From positions 1 through 34,681 of the forward strand of contig JAEYVE010000036.1 in the NCBI GenBank assembly GCA_023432025.1: a stretch of DNA of 34,681 nucleotides, in the 5' to 3' direction. Positions 14,417 to 22,128 of the stretch are shown here, piece by piece (the stretch's first letter is position 1; the number at the start of each line of letters is the position of its first letter). The notes under the pieces are model-generated. The model saw nothing but the letters and a program-made list of their open reading frames with translations, had not been told where the DNA came from and did not search any database. This stretch comes from Pseudomonadota bacterium (GTDB lineage: Bacteria; Myxococcota_A; Polyangia; Polyangiales; Polyangiaceae). Both the position numbers and the translations under genes were made by a program.

Positions 14417-15277
14417 ATGGATTCGGCGAGCGCGGCGTCTGAGTTGGGTGCGACGGAGGGCGTGCCTTTGGCCTCGTTCTTGCGGGCGCACGACCGCATT
14501 TTCGTGCTCACGGGCGCCGGCTGCAGCACCGCCTCCGGCATCGGCGACTATCGGGACGAGAGCGGCGCATGGAAGCGCGCGCACCCCATCACCTTGAAGG
14601 AGTTCACCGGGAACGAACGAACTCGTCGCCGCTACTGGGCGCGGAGCCTGGTGGGGTTCAGGCACATCACCCGCGCCCTCCCCAACGAAAGCCACTACGC
14701 CATTTCGGAGCTCGAGCGGAGCGGCAAGGTGTCGCTCGTGGTCACGCAGAACGTCGACGGGCTGCACCAAAAGGCCGGCTCTCGGAACGTGCTCGATTTG
14801 CACGGCGTCATGGACGAAATCGAGTGCCTCGGCTGCCGCCGAACCTCACCGCGCGCGGAGTACCAGCGAAAGCTCGAGCTCGAAAACCCCAGCTTCTCGC
14901 AGCTTACGGCGGCAGCAGCGCCGGACGGGGACGCGGATCTCGAGAACGTGGACTATGGGAGCTTTCGCGTCCCCGAGTGTTCGGACTGCGGCGGTCTCCT
15001 CAAGCCCAAGGTCGTGTTCTTCGGAGAAAACGTCCCGGCGGAGCGCGTGGAGCGAGCCTACGCGGCGCTCGCGCGCTCGGACGCGGCGCTGGTCATCGGC
15101 TCCTCGCTCATGGTCTTTTCCGGGTATCGCTTCGCTCACCGGGCGAAAAAACTCGGTTTGTCTCTGGCCATCGTCAACCGGGGCCGCACTCGCGCAGACT
15201 CTCTCGCGTGTCTCAAGGTGGGAGGAGACATCGGTACCACGCTGCGTGCAGCGCTCACGCTTTCGCCCGCTGCGTGA
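14417..15277 (+). CDS. NAD-dependent protein deacylase, SIR2 family
   Basis: A 286-residue sirtuin. NAD-binding motifs are GAGCSTASGIGDYRD (33-47) and TQNVDGLHQKAG (110-121); the catalytic base is His129 in LDLHG. A zinc site is formed by Cys137-Cys140 and Cys188-Cys191. The long spacing of about 48 residues between the two cysteine pairs is typical of class II (SIRT4-like) sirtuins. The usual GIPDYR is GIGDYR here, a proline-to-glycine change that leaves the catalytic Asp-Tyr-Arg intact. Such enzymes remove acyl or lipoyl-type modifications, or ADP-ribosylate. The ATG at 14417 has AAGG 6 bases upstream. Linkage to heme A synthase hints at a respiratory-metabolism context. Confidence 0.92.
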   Translation: MDSASAASELGATEGVPLASFLRAHDRIFVLTGAGCSTASGIGDYRDESGAWKRAHPITLKEFTGNERTRRRYWARSLVGFRHITRALPNESHYAISELERSGKVSLVVTQNVDGLHQKAGSRNVLDLHGVMDEIECLGCRRTSPRAEYQRKLELENPSFSQLTAAAAPDGDADLENVDYGSFRVPECSDCGGLLKPKVVFFGENVPAERVERAYAALARSDAALVIGSSLMVFSGYRFAHRAKKLGLSLAIVNRGRTRADSLACLKVGGDIGTTLRAALTLSPAA

Positions 15278-15305
15278 GCCTCGCTCGTCCTCTGCCCTCT
15301 GTTGT

Positions 15306-15311
15306 ACAGTC
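15306..15311 (+). promoter_or_regulatory. -10-like TACAGT 6 bases before a start codon
   Basis: The hexamer TACAGT is followed by 6 bases and then the ATG at 15317. There is no Shine-Dalgarno sequence, consistent with a leaderless transcript of the M20 peptidase gene. Confidence 0.4.
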
Positions 15312-15316
15312 GCCTC

Positions 15317-16723
15317 ATGACGGACAATCAGGGGCGCGCGGCGGACGCCGTCGCCGCGTGGGCGGACGAGCGTTTCGAGCAAACGATCGAGCAGCTGAGC
15401 AGGTACCTGCGGATTCCGGCCATCTCGTGTGATCCCGAGCGTCGTGACGACGTGCAGAAGCTCGCCGAGACGATTTGCGGCGACTTGAGCGCGCTCGGGT
15501 TCACGGCAAAGGTGCGCTCGGTCGACGGCGCCCTGCCGCTCGTCGCTGCGGAAAAGCTTGCCGCGCAAGAGGGGCGCCCCACCGTGCTCGTGTACGGTCA
15601 CCTCGACCTGCAACCGGTCAAAGGAGAGGCGTGGTCGACGCCGCCGCACGAGCCGCGCCGCTCGGGCGAGCGCCTCTACGCGCGCGGTGCGGCGGACGAC
15701 ATGGGCGGCTGGGTGTCGCACCTGGCGGCGCTCGAAGCCTGGCTCACCGTCACGGGCGAGCTGCCCGTCAACGTGCGGCTGGTGATCGAGGGAGAGGAGG
15801 AAATCGGCTCTCCGAATCTCGCGCGCTACATGGACGCTTACCCGGAGGATTTCGAAGCGGACGTGATGGTGCTCACGGATTGCGAGAATCCGTCCGTCGA
15901 CATTCCAGGGCTCACCACGTCGCTGCGTGGCCTCTACGAGGTCGAGCTGACGTGCGAAGCGCTCGAGTCGGACGTGCACTCCGGGATCTGGGGCAACATG
16001 GCGCCGGACGCCGGAAACGCGCTCATCAAGCTCTTGGCGCGTCTCACCGACGACGACGGACGCCCCGTGTTCGGCCAGACCGCGGTGCCTTCGGCGTGGC
16101 GTGAAGCAGCGTACGACGTGCCGCTGACGAGCGACGTCATCAAGAGCGGCGCGCACCTGCTACCGGACGTGGAGCCCTTGCCGACGCGGGGACGCCCGCC
16201 CGCCGAGTGGGTCTGGCGGCAACCCGCGGTGACGATTCTGTCGACTACGCTCCCGCGCCCCGACGAGCACAAGAACGCGCTTCGTCGTCGTGCCACAGCC
16301 ACCCTTTCCGTGCGTGTGCCGCCAGGAAAAACGCACGACGAGATGCGCGTGGAGCTCGAAGAGCTGCTCTTGCGAGACGCTCCCGGCGGCGTTCGCGTCC
16401 GGTTGAACGAGCGTCCGGGGCGCGCGGAAAGTTGGCTGTATACGCCGAAGGGCCCCGCTTTCGAGGCCGCCGATCGCGCCTACACGAAGGCGTGGGGGCG
16501 CCCTCTTCTGCAGATTGGCATCGGCGGTTCCATCCCGTTCGTTGCACTCTTCGGCAAGCGCTACTCGCATCTTCCGCTCATTCTCAACGGGGTGATGGAT
16601 CCGGAAACCGGCGCCCACGGCCCGGACGAAAGCTTGCATTTGGGCGTATTCCGCAAGGCCATTCGAGCGAACGTATTTTTGCTCGACGAGCTGGCGCGTC
16701 TCCCGGCGTCCCGCGCCCGTTGA
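15317..16723 (+). CDS. M20-family metallopeptidase (dipeptidase-like)
   Basis: A 468-residue di-zinc peptidase. Motifs in order: VYGHLDLQP (His95, Asp97), ARGAADDMGG (bridging Asp128), IEGEEEIGS (catalytic Glu161 and metal ligand Glu162), LTDCENP (Asp188), SDVHSG (His221, in the lid/dimerisation domain) and DPETGAHGPDESLHLG near the C-terminus with the last metal histidine. Length and motifs fit the CNDP/PepV-like dipeptidase branch, which hydrolyses short peptides in the cytoplasm. No signal peptide is seen. The upstream TTG at 15302 would place the start before the -10 element, so I prefer the ATG at 15317. Likely role: peptide nutrient use or turnover. Confidence 0.92.
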   Translation: MTDNQGRAADAVAAWADERFEQTIEQLSRYLRIPAISCDPERRDDVQKLAETICGDLSALGFTAKVRSVDGALPLVAAEKLAAQEGRPTVLVYGHLDLQPVKGEAWSTPPHEPRRSGERLYARGAADDMGGWVSHLAALEAWLTVTGELPVNVRLVIEGEEEIGSPNLARYMDAYPEDFEADVMVLTDCENPSVDIPGLTTSLRGLYEVELTCEALESDVHSGIWGNMAPDAGNALIKLLARLTDDDGRPVFGQTAVPSAWREAAYDVPLTSDVIKSGAHLLPDVEPLPTRGRPPAEWVWRQPAVTILSTTLPRPDEHKNALRRRATATLSVRVPPGKTHDEMRVELEELLLRDAPGGVRVRLNERPGRAESWLYTPKGPAFEAADRAYTKAWGRPLLQIGIGGSIPFVALFGKRYSHLPLILNGVMDPETGAHGPDESLHLGVFRKAIRANVFLLDELARLPASRAR

Positions 16724-16724
16724 G

Positions 16725-16853
16725 CGTCCGTGGGCGGACGGTAAGCGCAAAGTAGCGTCTTCCCGAGACGCTCGTGGGCGCGTGTCGCACATTGAAAGGC
16801 AAAGTGCGCCGAGTGTGGCGGCATAGCCGCAGTGCATACGTGGTGCATGCACC
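16725..16853. repeat. Cluster of four short inverted repeats
   Basis: Within the 216-base gap upstream of the EAL gene are four perfect dyads: CGTCCG-N4-CGGACG (16725-16740), AGCGTCT-N5-AGACGCT (16754-16772), GCGGC-ATA-GCCGC (16818-16830) and GGTGCATGCACC (16842-16853). None has a T-run, so they are not ordinary terminators. The last lies in a TGCAT-rich stretch about 90 bases before the EAL start and could be an operator. Confidence 0.6.
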
Positions 16854-16939
16854 ATGCATGCGCGGCTTAGTTTGCGGAGGATGAAAGCGCTCGGCCGAGG
16901 CTTTTCGCGCGGCTCCGTATTTCGGGGACCGAAGAATGC

Positions 16940-17893
16940 GTGCTATGGCTGCACGTTGAGGATTTTCGAGGCGCGGTGAGAAAACAACCGATCTCGTACA
17001 CGGAGTCGGCTCTCCGAGAGAGCGGCGTGGAGCTTCGAAAGCTTCCAACGCCCGAGGCTCCGCGCGCGGTTTCGAGCGCTACGGAGCTCAGCGCTACGGA
17101 GCTCAGCGCTACGGAGCTCACTCCTATGGAGGTCGGCGTCACGGAGCTCACGACGAAGGACCTTCGCGTGGTCTTTCAGCCCATCGTGGAGCTTGCTACG
17201 GGGCGAGTTTTCGCTCACGAGGCGCTCGCGCGTTGTCAGGTGGATGCGTTTCGGAATCCGGTCGTTCTGTTCGAGCACGCCGAGCGTGAGCGCTTTTGTG
17301 GGCACCTCGGGCGAATGATTCGTGAGGTTTGCTTCGAGGGGGTGGCGGACGGGGCCGTCTTCGTCAATCTGCATCCACACGAGTTGGCGGATCGGTGGCT
17401 CGTCAGGCCGGACGATCCGCTCTGTTTTCACTCGGGTCCCGTGTACCTCGAAGTGACGGAGACGGCCGCGCTCGAGCACATGGACGTGACTCGCCAAGTG
17501 CTCAAGGAGCTCTCGGCGCGCGCGAACGCCCGCCTCGTGGTGGACGACTTCGGCGTCGGCCACTCGGATTTGTTTCGTGTGCTCGAGCTCGAGCCCGACG
17601 TCGTCAAGCTCGACCGTTCCCTCGTGACGGACGTTCATCGAGACCCGAACAAGGCTGCGCGCCTCGAGTATTTGATCGATCTGTGCACCGAGCTCGGCGC
17701 GCTGGTCGTGGCGGAAGGCATCGAGTCGGTGGAAGAGCTCCGCACCGTGCGTGCGTGCGGAGCTCCTCTGGCGCAGGGCTACCTTCTCGCGAGGCCCGCG
17801 TTTCCTCCGCCGGAGCCGCGGTGGGAAGACGAGTGGCTCGCTTACGTGGGGCGGCGCAGCCGTCGTCCTGTGCCGCGCCGCCGCGGACCGTGA
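16940..17893 (+). CDS. EAL-domain protein, probable cyclic-di-GMP phosphodiesterase
   Basis: A 317-residue soluble protein. Residues 1-70 are a non-conserved region with a tandem ATELS repeat; residues about 75-290 form an EAL domain. The residues needed for metal binding and catalysis are visible: Glu94 in EALAR, Asn143 in FVNLHPHEL, Glu174 in LEVTE, Asp202-Asp203 in VDDFGVGHSDL, Lys223 in VVKLDR, Glu259 in VAEGIES and Gln279 in QGYLLARP. It should therefore hydrolyse cyclic di-GMP and influence motility or matrix production. There is no membrane segment and no GGDEF domain. The start is uncertain: GTG 16940 is the first available, and the ATG at 17126 would omit the repeat region while leaving the EAL domain whole. 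Confidence 0.9.
   Translation: MLWLHVEDFRGAVRKQPISYTESALRESGVELRKLPTPEAPRAVSSATELSATELSATELTPMEVGVTELTTKDLRVVFQPIVELATGRVFAHEALARCQVDAFRNPVVLFEHAERERFCGHLGRMIREVCFEGVADGAVFVNLHPHELADRWLVRPDDPLCFHSGPVYLEVTETAALEHMDVTRQVLKELSARANARLVVDDFGVGHSDLFRVLELEPDVVKLDRSLVTDVHRDPNKAARLEYLIDLCTELGALVVAEGIESVEELRTVRACGAPLAQGYLLARPAFPPPEPRWEDEWLAYVGRRSRRPVPRRRGP
17075..17119 (+). repeat. Three perfect 15-bp tandem copies inside the EAL gene
   Basis: AGCGCTACGGAGCTC is repeated three times without mismatch, followed by two degenerate copies. It encodes the repeated ATELS of the N-terminal region. The unit is a multiple of three, so copy-number change would keep the frame. Confidence 0.85.
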
Positions 17894-17894
17894 G

Positions 17895-18851
17895 TCACTC
17901 GCTCCAGGCGCGTCGCTGCGAAGCACCTTCGGGTTGGCCACCCGGCTCGCTCGCCACCCATGCGGCGTAGCGGCAGGCGCGCTCGAGGATTTCGGGGAGG
18001 CTCTTTCCCAGCGTCAGGCCCTGCGCCAAGACGGCCGTGAAGGCGTCGCCCGCGCCCACCGGATCCACTCCGCTCGAGTGGAAGCCGTCGTGGTCGACGA
18101 CCAGCCCGGGCGCGTGCAGCGTGGCGCCACGCGCGCCGCGCGTGACTGCGACCAAGAGCACGCCGCGCTCGAACAGCCACGAAATGACGTTCTGCGCGCC
18201 TTGCGAGTGGCTGAGTGCGGCGCACCTCGCGAGCTCGTCTTCGTTCAGCTTCACGACGTCCGCGTGCGTGAGCGAGCCCATCAGCAAGTCGGCGTCGTCG
18301 AAGGGCGGACGAAGGTTCACGTCCAAGAGCCGCAAGGGCCTCCCGTGACGTCCGGGTCCGTCGAGCCGCGCCCGGCCCGCGTCTGCGATCCGTCGGAGCA
18401 CGCCCAAGAGCTCGCCCTGGACCAACGGTGAGCGCTGCGCGAGCGTACCGAAGCACAGCGCGTTGGCCGTGAGGAGCCGCGCTCGGAGGGGCGGGTCGCA
18501 CACGATGCGATCCCACGCGACCTCTTGGCCGATACGAAACCGCGGCTCACCGTCTTCCAAGCTGACGTGGACATGGCCCGTGGGGCTCGTGGAGTCGACC
18601 GTGACGCCGCTGACGTCCACTCCGCCCGCCTGCAACGCCGCGAGCGCCCGTTCACCCAGCGCGTCACGCCCCACTCGGCTCACGAGCAGACTGCGGCAGC
18701 CGAGCTGCGCACCGTGATATGCCACGTTCGCACTAGCCCCACCGAGACGCGACCCCTCGGGGTACAAATCCCAGAGCAGCTCCCCGAAGCTCACGACGAA
18801 GGGAGCCGGGTGTTGCGCGGTCTCTACCCTCGTACTACCTGGCCCCGTCAT
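17895..18851 (-). CDS. PfkB-family sugar kinase (fructokinase-like)
   Basis: A 318-residue ribokinase/PfkB-fold kinase. The N-terminal signature FGELLWDLYPEGSRLGGASANVA is of the fructokinase type (key elements Gly-Glu, Asp-Leu-Tyr-Pro and GGASANVA). The C-terminal signature DPVGAGDAFTAVL carries the catalytic Asp of GAGDAF and the anion hole. VNLRPPFDD is the usual mid-domain motif. It should phosphorylate a ketohexose or similar sugar with ATP in the cytoplasm. I use the ATG at 18851; ATGs at 18881, 18872 and 18902 are alternatives that overlap the divergent gene, and none has a clear ribosome site. Its stop is one base from the end of the EAL gene, which is convergent. Confidence 0.85.
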   Translation of the reverse strand: MTGPGSTRVETAQHPAPFVVSFGELLWDLYPEGSRLGGASANVAYHGAQLGCRSLLVSRVGRDALGERALAALQAGGVDVSGVTVDSTSPTGHVHVSLEDGEPRFRIGQEVAWDRIVCDPPLRARLLTANALCFGTLAQRSPLVQGELLGVLRRIADAGRARLDGPGRHGRPLRLLDVNLRPPFDDADLLMGSLTHADVVKLNEDELARCAALSHSQGAQNVISWLFERGVLLVAVTRGARGATLHAPGLVVDHDGFHSSGVDPVGAGDAFTAVLAQGLTLGKSLPEILERACRYAAWVASEPGGQPEGASQRRAWSE

Positions 18852-19215
18852 GGACGCTGGCGTGCCCGACATGTTCGACATTCTTGCCGTGATCTTCGGC
18901 ATTCTGCTGACGATTCGGAAGTTGGACGTGAGCAGGCGTCAGGCCTCGGAGTTTCCGGGCGTGGACCCCGCCGGCTTCGAGGGCTGGCGCGCGCAGGCCA
19001 GCCGCATTTACGCGTTGGGCTGCTGGGCGTGTTTTCTGAAGATAGCGCTGGATCTGATCTTTACGAACTGGGTGGCGGCGCGGCTACCGTGGGGCGCCGT
19101 TCGCGCCGTGGGCGCCAGCATCGATCTCAGCTGGGCGCTCGTCATGATCGTGACCCTGATTCGTTCCAGCCGCGCGCGCCGCAGGCGCAACGAGCTGGGC
19201 ATCGTGCTGCGCTGA
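18850..19215 (+). CDS. Small membrane protein, function unknown
   Basis: A 121-residue protein with three predicted membrane helices, at about 9-24 (FDILAVIFGILLTI), 56-76 (GCWACFLKIALDLIF) and 90-108 (IDLSWALVMIVTLI), then a strongly basic tail (RSSRARRRRNE). I recognise no family. The ATG at 18850 shares three bases with the opposite-strand ATG of the sugar kinase (CATG); an alternative ATG is at 18871. A hexamer TACTAC lies 11 bases before the first ATG, suggesting a short or absent leader. Confidence 0.65.
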   Translation: MDAGVPDMFDILAVIFGILLTIRKLDVSRRQASEFPGVDPAGFEGWRAQASRIYALGCWACFLKIALDLIFTNWVAARLPWGAVRAVGASIDLSWALVMIVTLIRSSRARRRRNELGIVLR

Positions 19216-19393
19216 GGCGCGTTCCCGGGCTCCTCCCGCCGGGCTCCGTTCGGCCCCGGGGGGAAGGGGTGTGACACGGCTGTCGTACCCCGCGGCGTGA
19301 TGTTCGTTGCTCCAGAAGCCCACGTCCTCGGTATCCTCCTCGCGCGGCTGGTTTCGCTGCGAAAGGCTCGCGAGGACGTGCTTGCGGGGGCCG

Positions 19394-20755
19394 TCAGAGA
19401 CCAGCTCGACGGGGTCGAGGCTGCGGCGGAGGCGGCGTCGTGTTCGCGGGGCGCTGCTCGAGGCAGCGCTCGATGCCAGCCACGAGCTCGGCGTCTGCCT
19501 CCCTCGGCAGACGAGGTTTACCCATCACGCTGGAAAACAAACGGTCCCAGGTCACGCCGAGGAAGTCTTCGCCACGGTTGTTGAACGACAACCAGACGAA
19601 CATGGCGCGTCCCTTGATGTGATCGAAAGGAACGCCCGCGCCACGCCCGTGACGCCACGCGCGTGAGTCGGCGCTGTTGTTGCGGTTGTCACCCAGCACC
19701 CAAACCTCACCGGGCTCCACGTAGTAGGGACCCTGGCGCTGTCGGGGCAAACGCAGACCCGAGCCTTCGTCGTTCACGCCTTCGAACAGCGCGAGGTACG
19801 AGCGCTCGCCGAGGAACTCGACGAAGAGCTCGCCGTACTTTTCGTAGTTGTCGCCTTCGTCGAAGCGATACTTGCCCACGCGGCAGTTCGGGACACGCCA
19901 GCCGTTGATGATGGGGTGCCCATCCTCGACCTCCAGCTTGTCTCCCGGCAGCGCGATGACCCGCTTGATGAAATCCTGGCGCGGGTTCTTTAGGTTGGGG
20001 TCCGGGTACTCGAACACCATCACGTCGCCGCGCGCGGGCGGCAGGCTCTCCAAGACGCGCTTTTTGGTGAACGGCACCGTGGGGCCGTAGGCGAACTTGT
20101 TGACGAAAATGTGGTCCTGGATTTGGAGGGTCGGCAGCATCGAGCCGCTCGGGATTTTGAACGCCTCCACGACGAAGGCGCGCAAGAGGAGCGCTACGCC
20201 CACCGCGATGAGAATGGACTCCGTGTACTCGCGCAGCTCTCCGCGTTGCCAGCGCCCGAGGTGGCGATTGACGAGCTCCGCCGCGCGGTCGTAGGCCTGA
20301 TGAAAGGCCTCGGCGTCGAAGGGCTCCGCCAGCATCGCCGTTTCGAGCGCGTCCAGGCTGCCAGTGAGCGCTTCGCGATCTTTGGAGGCCAACTCACGCG
20401 AAACGGCCTTGCCGTGCTTGCGCAGAATCCGACGACTCTCGTCGACGAGCTGCCCCGCTTGCTCGTAGTCGCGCCGCAAATCCAAGGGCAGCCCCGAGCG
20501 CCCCGCGACGCCCATTTTGTCCGCCCACGGAAGAGAGTGGCGAAAGTGGTAGAGCCCCATCTCGAAGAGCGTGAAAAAAACGATGATGGCAGGCACTTTC
20601 TGGTCTTGAACGAACCAGCGGAAGCGCCCGAAGCCCCCTTCGGGAAGCGCGCCATCTCCCGACGCAAGGAGCCAGACGGCGGCCGTGGCGAGCGCCAGAG
20701 GCACGGCCACGAACCACAAAGGCCAAAAAACGTAACGGTAGAGCTTGGCGTTCAC
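19394..20755 (-). CDS. lepB: Signal peptidase I with long N-terminal extension
   Basis: A 453-residue S26 signal peptidase that cuts signal peptides from exported proteins at the outer face of the inner membrane. Catalytic Ser205 lies in IPSGSMLPTL and the Lys264 base in DFIKRVIALPGD. Box E is GDNRNNSADSR. The membrane helix before the serine is at about 179-197. The usual length is about 250-330 residues. Here some 170 extra N-terminal residues contain two further hydrophobic helices (about 9-30 and 54-70) and a charged helical segment (100-175). The C-terminus is a Pro-rich tail. The GTG start has only a weak upstream purine stretch. A 32-bp palindrome lies 18 bases upstream. Confidence 0.92.
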   Translation of the reverse strand: MNAKLYRYVFWPLWFVAVPLALATAAVWLLASGDGALPEGGFGRFRWFVQDQKVPAIIVFFTLFEMGLYHFRHSLPWADKMGVAGRSGLPLDLRRDYEQAGQLVDESRRILRKHGKAVSRELASKDREALTGSLDALETAMLAEPFDAEAFHQAYDRAAELVNRHLGRWQRGELREYTESILIAVGVALLLRAFVVEAFKIPSGSMLPTLQIQDHIFVNKFAYGPTVPFTKKRVLESLPPARGDVMVFEYPDPNLKNPRQDFIKRVIALPGDKLEVEDGHPIINGWRVPNCRVGKYRFDEGDNYEKYGELFVEFLGERSYLALFEGVNDEGSGLRLPRQRQGPYYVEPGEVWVLGDNRNNSADSRAWRHGRGAGVPFDHIKGRAMFVWLSFNNRGEDFLGVTWDRLFSSVMGKPRLPREADAELVAGIERCLEQRPANTTPPPPQPRPRRAGL

Positions 20756-20773
20756 GCTCGGCGGACCCTAGAG

Positions 20774-20805
20774 CGACAAACGCTTTGCGCGCAAACCGTT
20801 TGTCG
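20774..20805. promoter_or_regulatory. 32-bp near-perfect palindrome upstream of lepB
   Basis: Outer arms CGACAAACG (20774-20782) and CGTTTGTCG (20797-20805) enclose an inner perfect palindrome TTTGCGCGCAAA; only a C/C pair breaks the symmetry. On the minus strand it lies after the stop of the lipoprotein gene and 18 bases before the lepB start. No T-run follows in that direction, so an operator or an mRNA-leader hairpin is more likely than a terminator. Confidence 0.7.
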
Positions 20806-20889
20806 TGACTCAAAGAGCGACTCGGGAGCCGAATGGATCGAGATGTCCCATCCCCGAGCGCACTCGGGCGGAACCTGGGCAGGGTGCGC

Positions 20890-22041
20890 TCAAGGCGCGT
20901 CGCCGAGCTGCACCAGGTAGTCGACCTTGGCTGCGGAGGTACCCGTAGGGGCGGACACGCCGAAGGCCGTCGAGTGGTCGAGGACCAGAAAGTATTGGCC
21001 CGGGGGGAGGGGGACCACCGCCTTGAACGGGGCGGTGCTTCCGACCTGCGCCGCGAAGCTCGGGTGGACGGACAGCGCGACTGGTCCCCCGACGGCCAGA
21101 TATTGGTCGAGCATGGCGGGGGTGTTGCGAGCGGGGACGAGCGCCAAATCGACGTGGCTCACGCCGTCGAGCTTCAACGTCAGGGTGAGCGCTTGATCGT
21201 CGTCGGGCACGTCGAAGCGCCCGATGAAATCCTGCTGGCCCGGGTGAACTTCCGTGCGCCCGTTGCCCAACGTCACCTTGTCGGACTTGACGACCGTAAA
21301 GGGCCGGAAGGGCTTTTGACCCGTCGGCACCAGTCCGAGCTCGAAGTCCGTGAGGCCCTCTTCATCGTAGCGAATGACGGTAAAACCGCGTCGAAGCTGG
21401 CCGTCGACGATGGAGCGGCCGACTTGCTCCGGGTTGACGCCACTCGCTTGAAGCGCGCTGGTGGCCGTCGGGGATTCGACGAGCGTCAGCGAAAACTCGC
21501 TCGTTTCCACGCGTTCCGTGCGGAAGTAAACGTAAAGAGCGTCTCCTTCGAGCCGAAAATCGGGGGAAAACTCGACGAGCCCACGCGTGCGAAAGCCGAT
21601 TCGGCCCGTCAAATTCGTCCACGCGTAGCCTCGCCCGCCGAACTGTACGACGAGCGAGTTGCGGTTTTGGTCGTCCAAGGTCTGCGACTGGCAGCTGTCT
21701 GCGTAAAAGCGACCGAGGACGGGATCGTCGTCGTGGAGCTTGATGGGCGCGCCGCGTGCCATCATTTCCGCGCAAAACTGCTCGAGGCCAAAGCGCAAAA
21801 TGTCGAAACGGAGCGATTTGTTGGCGGGATCGTTGATGACGCCTTGTCCAACCAAGCCCAGCGTGCTTCCGCCCATTTGCGAAGGGTGAGAACACGCGGT
21901 CAAAAAGGCCGCGAGCCCAGAGCACAGCAAGGGGACAAGGCGAAGTCGAAACGGCATTTTCGGTTGGCGTTCCGATTCGAGGGACGACGCGTCCGCGTCC
22001 ACGGTGGGTGGAGTCATCGAGCGGCGCTTCGGGGCGGTCAT
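20890..22041 (-). CDS. Lipoprotein of unknown function
   Basis: An up to 383-residue exported lipoprotein. The lipobox FLTACS ends the hydrophobic segment PFRLRLVPLLCSGLAAFLTAC, whose core is LLCSGLAAFLTAC. The mature part is mixed beta-type sequence, with no family I can name (segments FGGRGYAWTNLTGRIGF, GPVALSVHPSFAAQVG, PGQYFLVLDHS). Two starts compete. ATG 22041 is preceded by the -10-like TATGCT with 9 bases between, but puts 28 residues ahead of the signal sequence. ATG 21957 gives an ideal signal peptide but has neither ribosome site nor promoter. The gene is upstream of lepB on the same strand and divergent from gpsA. Confidence 0.7.
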   Translation of the reverse strand: MTAPKRRSMTPPTVDADASSLESERQPKMPFRLRLVPLLCSGLAAFLTACSHPSQMGGSTLGLVGQGVINDPANKSLRFDILRFGLEQFCAEMMARGAPIKLHDDDPVLGRFYADSCQSQTLDDQNRNSLVVQFGGRGYAWTNLTGRIGFRTRGLVEFSPDFRLEGDALYVYFRTERVETSEFSLTLVESPTATSALQASGVNPEQVGRSIVDGQLRRGFTVIRYDEEGLTDFELGLVPTGQKPFRPFTVVKSDKVTLGNGRTEVHPGQQDFIGRFDVPDDDQALTLTLKLDGVSHVDLALVPARNTPAMLDQYLAVGGPVALSVHPSFAAQVGSTAPFKAVVPLPPGQYFLVLDHSTAFGVSAPTGTSAAKVDYLVQLGDAP

Positions 22042-22082
22042 CGGGGGCGAAGCATATCGGTGACGGGTGGCGCTGCACAGCT

Positions 22083-22103
22083 ACCTGTCCACGCGTGACA
22101 GGT
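22083..22103. promoter_or_regulatory. 21-bp dyad between divergent genes
   Basis: ACCTGTC (22083-22089) and GACAGGT (22097-22103) flank a 7-base spacer. It lies in the 87-base divergent space, 14 bases upstream of the presumed gpsA -10 hexamer TACTCT (22117-22122). Size and position suit a dimeric repressor or activator site. Confidence 0.5.
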
Positions 22104-22116
22104 TGGGGCGGCCGAG

Positions 22117-22122
22117 TACTCT
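22117..22122 (+). promoter_or_regulatory. -10-like TACTCT of gpsA
   Basis: The hexamer TACTCT is 6 bases before the GTG start of gpsA. There is no Shine-Dalgarno sequence, which suggests a leaderless mRNA. Confidence 0.4.
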
Positions 22123-22128
22123 AGACGC

